Origin: an uncultured Bacteroides sp.
GTDB taxonomy: Bacteria > Bacteroidota > Bacteroidia > Bacteroidales > Bacteroidaceae
DNA length: 8,526 bases
NCBI GenBank assembly: GCA_900551645.1
Contig: URWP01000111.1
Location: 1-8,526, forward strand
Reading direction: 5' to 3'
Shown here: one piece after another, positions 4,978-8,526 of the stretch
How the letters are laid out: each line of letters begins with the position of its first letter
Position numbering within the stretch: position 1 is the stretch's first letter
Program-made: the position numbers and the translations under genes
Notes under the pieces: generated by a model
The model's input: only the letters and a program-made list of their open reading frames with translations
Database searches by the model: none
What the model was told of the DNA's origin: nothing

Positions 4978-7005
4978 ATGAAACTAAAGTTATTATTACA
5001 TATAGTATCGACGGTTGTGATGGTCGGGTGTCTGACCAGTATCCTTTCGTGTAATCGGATTTCATCGGATAGTAGAAAAGCCGATATGGATACTTTCTTG
5101 TTCAACCTGGCCGCATCAATGGGGGATGACTCTAAAGGTGTGAACCGGAAGGTGGACAGTCTGATTCAGATAACGTCCGATAGTTTCCTGTATTACCGTT
5201 GTCTGTTGCTGAAGTCAAAAGCCGCCTTTTATGAAGGTAAATTCGATACCTCTATTCTGATGTTGAAACAAGTGGAGGTGTTCGGTAACAAGTGGATGGA
5301 AGACCGGAGAGTATTGCCTATCTGGGCAGATTTCTATAATATGAGAGGGAATCTTTTCGGGCGTAAGGCTCAGATTGATTCCATGATCTGGGCATTCGAG
5401 AAATCTTATCATTATGTGCAGCAGTCTGGTACAGCACGGTTGATGCCAGATATCTGTCTGAATCTGGCGGATGCTTATGTGCGCGACGGCAGATATGACT
5501 GGGGAGCTTCCTGGTATCGGCGTTGTTTGTTCGTTATGGATTCTCTGCAATTGCCGGATTATGCCCGTTTTCCGGCTTATTACGGACTGGCACAGGTAGA
5601 AATGGAACTGAGGAATTATGCGGATTGTGATTATTATTACAATCTGGCCTATCAGTATTTTGATGAGATGAGGCCTTATGAAAAGCATATTTATCTGAAT
5701 AACCGGGGAAATTCTTATTATTTCAGGGATGATTATCCTACTGCTCTGTCTTATTTCAGACGTTCGTTGGCATTGGTATCCAAGTATCCGGAACTGGAGT
5801 TTGAGCGTAACCTGACCATGGTGAATTTGGGAGAGGTATTCATGCTGATGAATCAGACCGATTCGGCTACCTATTACTTGAAGCAATGTTATGATTATTT
5901 TCATAAGACCGGTAATATCTCTGCTCTTTATTATATTGATACCCAGTTGATAGAATTGGCATTGAAGCGGGGAAAAGTGGACCTGGCCACTCAGTATCTG
6001 AAGCAAGCTGTGGTGCCGGAATATATTGAACCTAATATGTTGCACATCCGGAACCGTTATCTGGAACATTATTTTGCAGAGAAGGGGGATTTCCGGACTG
6101 CTTATCGCTATCAGTCTGAGAACAAGAAGATTGATGACTCCATCCGGAGTGAACGTATCAGGATGCGGACCGAGGAGATTGCTTTGAAATACAGGCAGGA
6201 CAGTACGCTGATGAAAAAAGAGTTGCTGATACAGCAACAGGAGAATGAAGTGCTTCGTCTGCACCAGGTGACCTATGGCCTGGGCTCTGGTTTGTTGCTT
6301 GTAGTTGCCGTTTCTGCTTTGTTCGTAATATATAGAAAACGGAAGTCTGACCGTGAACAATGGAAACTTCAGCGGGCTGTAGCAACCCTTCGTCTGGAAA
6401 ATGCCCGTAACCGGATATCTCCTCATTTTATATTCAATGTATTGAATCGTGAATTGGCAAGTACACAAGGTGCTTCTCAGCAGAACAAACTGATGAATCT
6501 GGTCAAGTTGATTCGTTGGAATCTGGAATTGACAGATAAAGAGGCTGTTTCGTTGGCTGAAGAACTTGATTTTGTTGATACTTATGTGGCATTAGAGCGT
6601 GAAGGACTTGAACATTTTGAATATATTCGCCAGATAGACAGTTCTCTTTCTTTGCCTCATGTGAAAATTCCATCCATGCTGATTCAGATTCCGGTGGAGA
6701 ATGCCATCAAGCATGCTTTGCGGGCAAAAGAAGGAGAAAAGAAGCTATGGGTGGAAGTGAAGGCAATGAAGAACAATGAACTGGAAGTGATTGTCTGTGA
6801 CAACGGAGGAGGGTACAGACGGAACAGTGCTTTCAAAGGTACAGGAACCGGATTGAAGGTGATAACACAAACAATCCAGATGCTGAATGCCTGCAACAAA
6901 CAGCCTATTGTGCTGACCGTGGAGAATGTATCGTTGGATAATGGGGAGCGAGGATGTAGAATACGTTTTACAATTCCATTGGATTATTCTTATCAACTTA
7001 AATAA
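4978..7005 (+). CDS. TPR-containing LytS/YpdB-system-type sensor histidine kinase
   Basis: The 675-residue membrane kinase has these parts in order. An N-terminal export signal has a plausible lipobox (ILSC, Cys25). A helical tetratricopeptide region covers about 60-380, with clear repeats near 199-235, 239-272 and 280-313. A helix, probably coiled coil, covers about 380-430. A transmembrane segment lies at about 433-452 and is followed by a basic RKRKSD stop. The His_kinase domain of the LytS class has RISPHFIFNVLN, with phospho-acceptor His483. The ATPase domain has an N-box VENAIKHAL (Asn575), a G1 box DNGGG (608-612) and a G2 box GTGTGL (621-626). The TPR part should therefore be periplasmic and the kinase cytoplasmic. 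RISPHF replaces the usual QINPHF, but the key histidine and nucleotide-binding motifs are intact, so activity is expected. ATG 4978 is supported by the promoter just upstream. Its response-regulator partner begins 5 bases after the stop. The signal it senses is unknown. Confidence 0.93.
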   Translation: MKLKLLLHIVSTVVMVGCLTSILSCNRISSDSRKADMDTFLFNLAASMGDDSKGVNRKVDSLIQITSDSFLYYRCLLLKSKAAFYEGKFDTSILMLKQVEVFGNKWMEDRRVLPIWADFYNMRGNLFGRKAQIDSMIWAFEKSYHYVQQSGTARLMPDICLNLADAYVRDGRYDWGASWYRRCLFVMDSLQLPDYARFPAYYGLAQVEMELRNYADCDYYYNLAYQYFDEMRPYEKHIYLNNRGNSYYFRDDYPTALSYFRRSLALVSKYPELEFERNLTMVNLGEVFMLMNQTDSATYYLKQCYDYFHKTGNISALYYIDTQLIELALKRGKVDLATQYLKQAVVPEYIEPNMLHIRNRYLEHYFAEKGDFRTAYRYQSENKKIDDSIRSERIRMRTEEIALKYRQDSTLMKKELLIQQQENEVLRLHQVTYGLGSGLLLVVAVSALFVIYRKRKSDREQWKLQRAVATLRLENARNRISPHFIFNVLNRELASTQGASQQNKLMNLVKLIRWNLELTDKEAVSLAEELDFVDTYVALEREGLEHFEYIRQIDSSLSLPHVKIPSMLIQIPVENAIKHALRAKEGEKKLWVEVKAMKNNELEVIVCDNGGGYRRNSAFKGTGTGLKVITQTIQMLNACNKQPIVLTVENVSLDNGERGCRIRFTIPLDYSYQLK

Positions 7006-7010
7006 CAGCT

Positions 7011-7766
7011 ATGGAAACCAAGATGAAAGTTGTCATCATCGATGACGAAGAAAGTGCAATAGACAACCTTTGTTTTCTGCTCAAGAAATACGAGGGAGTG
7101 TCAGTCGTGGGAGTGGCCCGAACAGGTGCTGCCGGTCTCAAGCTGGTTCAGAAGGCAAAACCGGAGCTGTTGTTCCTGGATGTGGAACTTCCTGACATGA
7201 TGGGGATGGATGTAGCCACCCGTTTAAAGGGAAATACTGACTGGCAGATGAAAATAGTATTCTATACAGCTTATAATAAGTATCTGATAGATGCATTGCG
7301 CAGTAGAGCTTTCGACTTTTTGTTGAAACCTATCGATGTCAATGAAATGGAAGTTGTGATGAAACGTTTGCTGCAGGAGGAAGAGAACGGTAACGAAGTG
7401 TCTGCTCCACGGATGACATTGGATGAAGATAAACCTTTTATGTTATTTACTCCGACCGGAGATTTACGTTTTGTACGTCCGTCGGAAATCGGATATTTCC
7501 GATATGTTTCTTCCCGGAAAATCTGGGAAGTGGCTTTATCTAACGGAGCATTTTTACCGCTTAAGCGGAATACTACCGCTGAACAGCTTTGCGGTTTCGA
7601 TAACTCTTTTGTTCAGATTCATCAGTCTTATATCATCAATATGAATTATCTGGTGATGGTAAAAGAGAACCAGTGTATCATGTATCCGCCTTTCAATATC
7701 GGTGAAGAATTGTTGATTTCAAAGAAATACAAGAAAGAGATGATGGAAAAGTTCTATCAGTTGTAA
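7011..7766 (+). CDS. LytTR-family response regulator (REC-LytTR)
   Basis: This 251-residue transcription factor is partner to the kinase directly upstream (5-base gap, same message). The receiver domain (about 5-122) has the acidic pair Asp11/Asp12, phospho-acceptor Asp57 in LLFLDVELPD, Thr86 in YTAYN, and Lys106 in LLKPID. A short acidic linker leads to a LytTR DNA-binding domain (about 142-251), seen in VRPSEIGYFRY, FLPLKRNTTAEQL and the family signature FVQIHQSYIINMNYL (His204). LytTR regulators bind paired direct repeats and bend DNA. I could not identify such sites with confidence in the window, so targets are unknown. ATG 7011 is used. ATG 7023 (MKVVIIDDEE) is an equally good biological start for a receiver domain. 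No Shine-Dalgarno is evident, and re-initiation after the kinase stop is likely. A terminator follows 35 bases later. Confidence 0.95.
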   Translation: METKMKVVIIDDEESAIDNLCFLLKKYEGVSVVGVARTGAAGLKLVQKAKPELLFLDVELPDMMGMDVATRLKGNTDWQMKIVFYTAYNKYLIDALRSRAFDFLLKPIDVNEMEVVMKRLLQEEENGNEVSAPRMTLDEDKPFMLFTPTGDLRFVRPSEIGYFRYVSSRKIWEVALSNGAFLPLKRNTTAEQLCGFDNSFVQIHQSYIINMNYLVMVKENQCIMYPPFNIGEELLISKKYKKEMMEKFYQL

Positions 7767-7801
7767 ATTCTGTATTATTTGCAGGAAGCGGTTATGAATG
7801 G

Positions 7802-7841
7802 AAATCCCTCCAGCTGCGTAGAGTAGCTGAAGGGATTTTTT
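7802..7841. terminator. Terminator of the kinase/LytTR operon, possibly bidirectional
   Basis: AAATCCCTCCAGCT (7802-7815) pairs with AGCTGAAGGGATTT (7825-7838), a 14-bp stem with one mismatch. T6 follows the ATT at the stem base (7836-7841). On the minus strand the mismatch becomes a G-U pair, so it may also stop the yfcE message, which ends at 7856, although only three T follow there. Confidence 0.8.
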
Positions 7842-7855
7842 CGTATGCTGGAGAA

Positions 7856-8401
7856 TCATAAAGATTGGGTCAGCTGTCGGATAGGAGTTCCGTCCAGTCG
7901 GTGTATAGTTACGCTTCCGGCTTCGTATACAGCAAAAGTCGGTACATTTCCTCCTTTGGGTAAGGTAATGGAGCCCGTGTTGCAGATAACGGTCTGTTCC
8001 GGTTGCTCCAACTTCCAGAGATGAGTGTGCCCGTAAAAGAAGAAATCATGATGGCCTTTGGGGAAATTCTGTTCATTGTAGATGTGTCCATGTGTCAGAA
8101 AGAGACGTTTTCCGTTGTCTACCAGTTGCAGATAATCGGACAGGACCGGGAAATCCAGCATCATCTGGTCTACTTCCGAGTCGCAATTTCCGCGGACGGC
8201 CACTATCTGGTCGGCCATGCTGTTCAGACGTTGTGCGACTCCTTTCGCGTTGATTCCTTCAGGTACTTCGTGGCGGGGACCGTAATTAAGGATGTCTCCC
8301 AGAATGCAAAGCATGTCACATTGGTTTTTCTGATAAAAATCCAACACTTGTTCCAGGGTAGAAAGCACTCCGTGTATATCGGATACAATCAAGTATTTCA
8401 T
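7856..8401 (-). CDS. yfcE: YfcE-type metallophosphoesterase (phosphodiesterase)
   Basis: The 181-residue cytoplasmic calcineurin-like phosphoesterase is close to the E. coli YfcE length (184). All metal-binding motifs are visible: DIHG (Asp8, His10), GDILNYGP (Gly35, Asp36), RGNCD (Asn72), THGH (His104, His106) and YGHTH (His125, His127). YfcE enzymes are Mn-dependent and cleave phosphodiester model substrates. The physiological substrate is unsettled. The true start is ATG 8401 (MKYLIVSDIHG). The reading frame stays open upstream to 8494, but that part is non-homologous, and the promoter -7 at 8440-8447 falls inside it. It is a single-gene unit, convergent with the LytTR regulator gene, with terminators on both sides. 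Confidence 0.94.
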   Translation of the reverse strand: MKYLIVSDIHGVLSTLEQVLDFYQKNQCDMLCILGDILNYGPRHEVPEGINAKGVAQRLNSMADQIVAVRGNCDSEVDQMMLDFPVLSDYLQLVDNGKRLFLTHGHIYNEQNFPKGHHDFFFYGHTHLWKLEQPEQTVICNTGSITLPKGGNVPTFAVYEAGSVTIHRLDGTPIRQLTQSL

Positions 8402-8439
8402 GTGGTAGGGATTAAGGGTTATGTTTCGTTTTTTCGGGC

Positions 8440-8447
8440 CAAAGATA
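8440..8447 (-). promoter_or_regulatory. Bacteroidetes-type -7 element for the phosphoesterase gene
   Basis: The minus strand reads TATCTTTG here, a perfect TAnnTTTG match, 38 bases before the ATG at 8401. A TTTG lies upstream but at only 12 bases, so the -33 element is unclear. It supports ATG 8401 over any upstream start. Confidence 0.6.
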
Positions 8448-8466
8448 GGGATTCCTGAGCAAATAA

Positions 8467-8503
8467 AAAAGGAGGGTGTGTCAAAATGTCGCATCCTCTT
8501 TTT
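8467..8503. terminator. Bidirectional terminator at the right edge
   Basis: The A-rich arm 8467-8480 (ending GGAGGGTGTG) pairs with 8490-8503 (CGCATCCTCTTTTT region). This is a 14-bp stem with three G-U pairs and a 9-base loop, with A-run and T-run bases on either side. It lies upstream of the phosphoesterase promoter and probably ends a gene beyond the window. Bases 8504-8526 show nothing I can name. Confidence 0.65.
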
Positions 8504-8526
8504 CGTTATATATCATTGGTTTCTCA

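Noticed and set aside
5215..6468. Long open frame on the minus strand (417 codons) opposite the kinase gene
   Set aside because: It is antisense to conserved TPR and kinase sequence, has an odd Ile/Gln/His-rich composition, and shows no recognisable domain or promoter.
8402..8494. N-terminal extension of the phosphoesterase
   Set aside because: It spans the TATCTTTG promoter element and part of the terminator. The family's N-terminus begins at ATG 8401.

Overview
The window looks like chromosomal DNA of a gut-type Bacteroidales (Bacteroides/Phocaeicola-like). The evidence is four perfect TAnnTTTG promoter -7 elements at sensible distances from starts, mostly weak or absent Shine-Dalgarno sequences, and families typical of that group: a DUF4251 protein, a TPR-containing LytS-type kinase with a LytTR regulator, and a CoA-disulfide-reductase-type DsrE domain. 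There are nine protein genes (one cut by the left edge), one probable broken small gene, and several intrinsic terminators. I see no tRNA, rRNA, CRISPR array, transposase or phage gene.

Layout. Positions 1-1445 (+): a tight, translationally coupled run of the 3' end of a multidomain sulfur/thiol protein (DsrE domain), a MarR-type repressor and queH (epoxyqueuosine reductase), closed by a terminator at 1472-1516. Positions 1577-2148 (+): a Blc-type lipocalin lipoprotein with its own promoter. Positions 2171-2256: a four-armed inverted-repeat terminator region between convergent genes. Positions 2237-2905 (-): a membrane-anchored protein of unknown role with a possibly YbjN-like domain. Positions 3063-3629 (+): a secreted DUF4251 protein, followed by a small secretory or lipoprotein gene that appears broken by a one-base insertion in a T5 run, then two back-to-back terminators. 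Positions 3969-4850 (-): a LacX-type aldose 1-epimerase, divergent from a two-gene (+) operon at 4978-7766 that encodes a TPR sensor histidine kinase and its LytTR response regulator. Positions 7856-8401 (-): a YfcE-type metallophosphoesterase with its own promoter, followed by a bidirectional terminator at the right edge.

How they work together. The first operon may join thiol/persulfide chemistry, a cysteine-bearing MarR regulator and the last step of queuosine synthesis. The kinase/regulator pair is a complete signalling unit: periplasmic TPR sensor, membrane helix, LytS-type kinase, then REC-LytTR output. Its targets are not identifiable here. The other genes look like independent housekeeping or envelope units. 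I do not see a clearly new defence or mobile system. The most unusual items are the frameshifted small gene, the four-arm repeat and the MarR-DsrE-QueH linkage.
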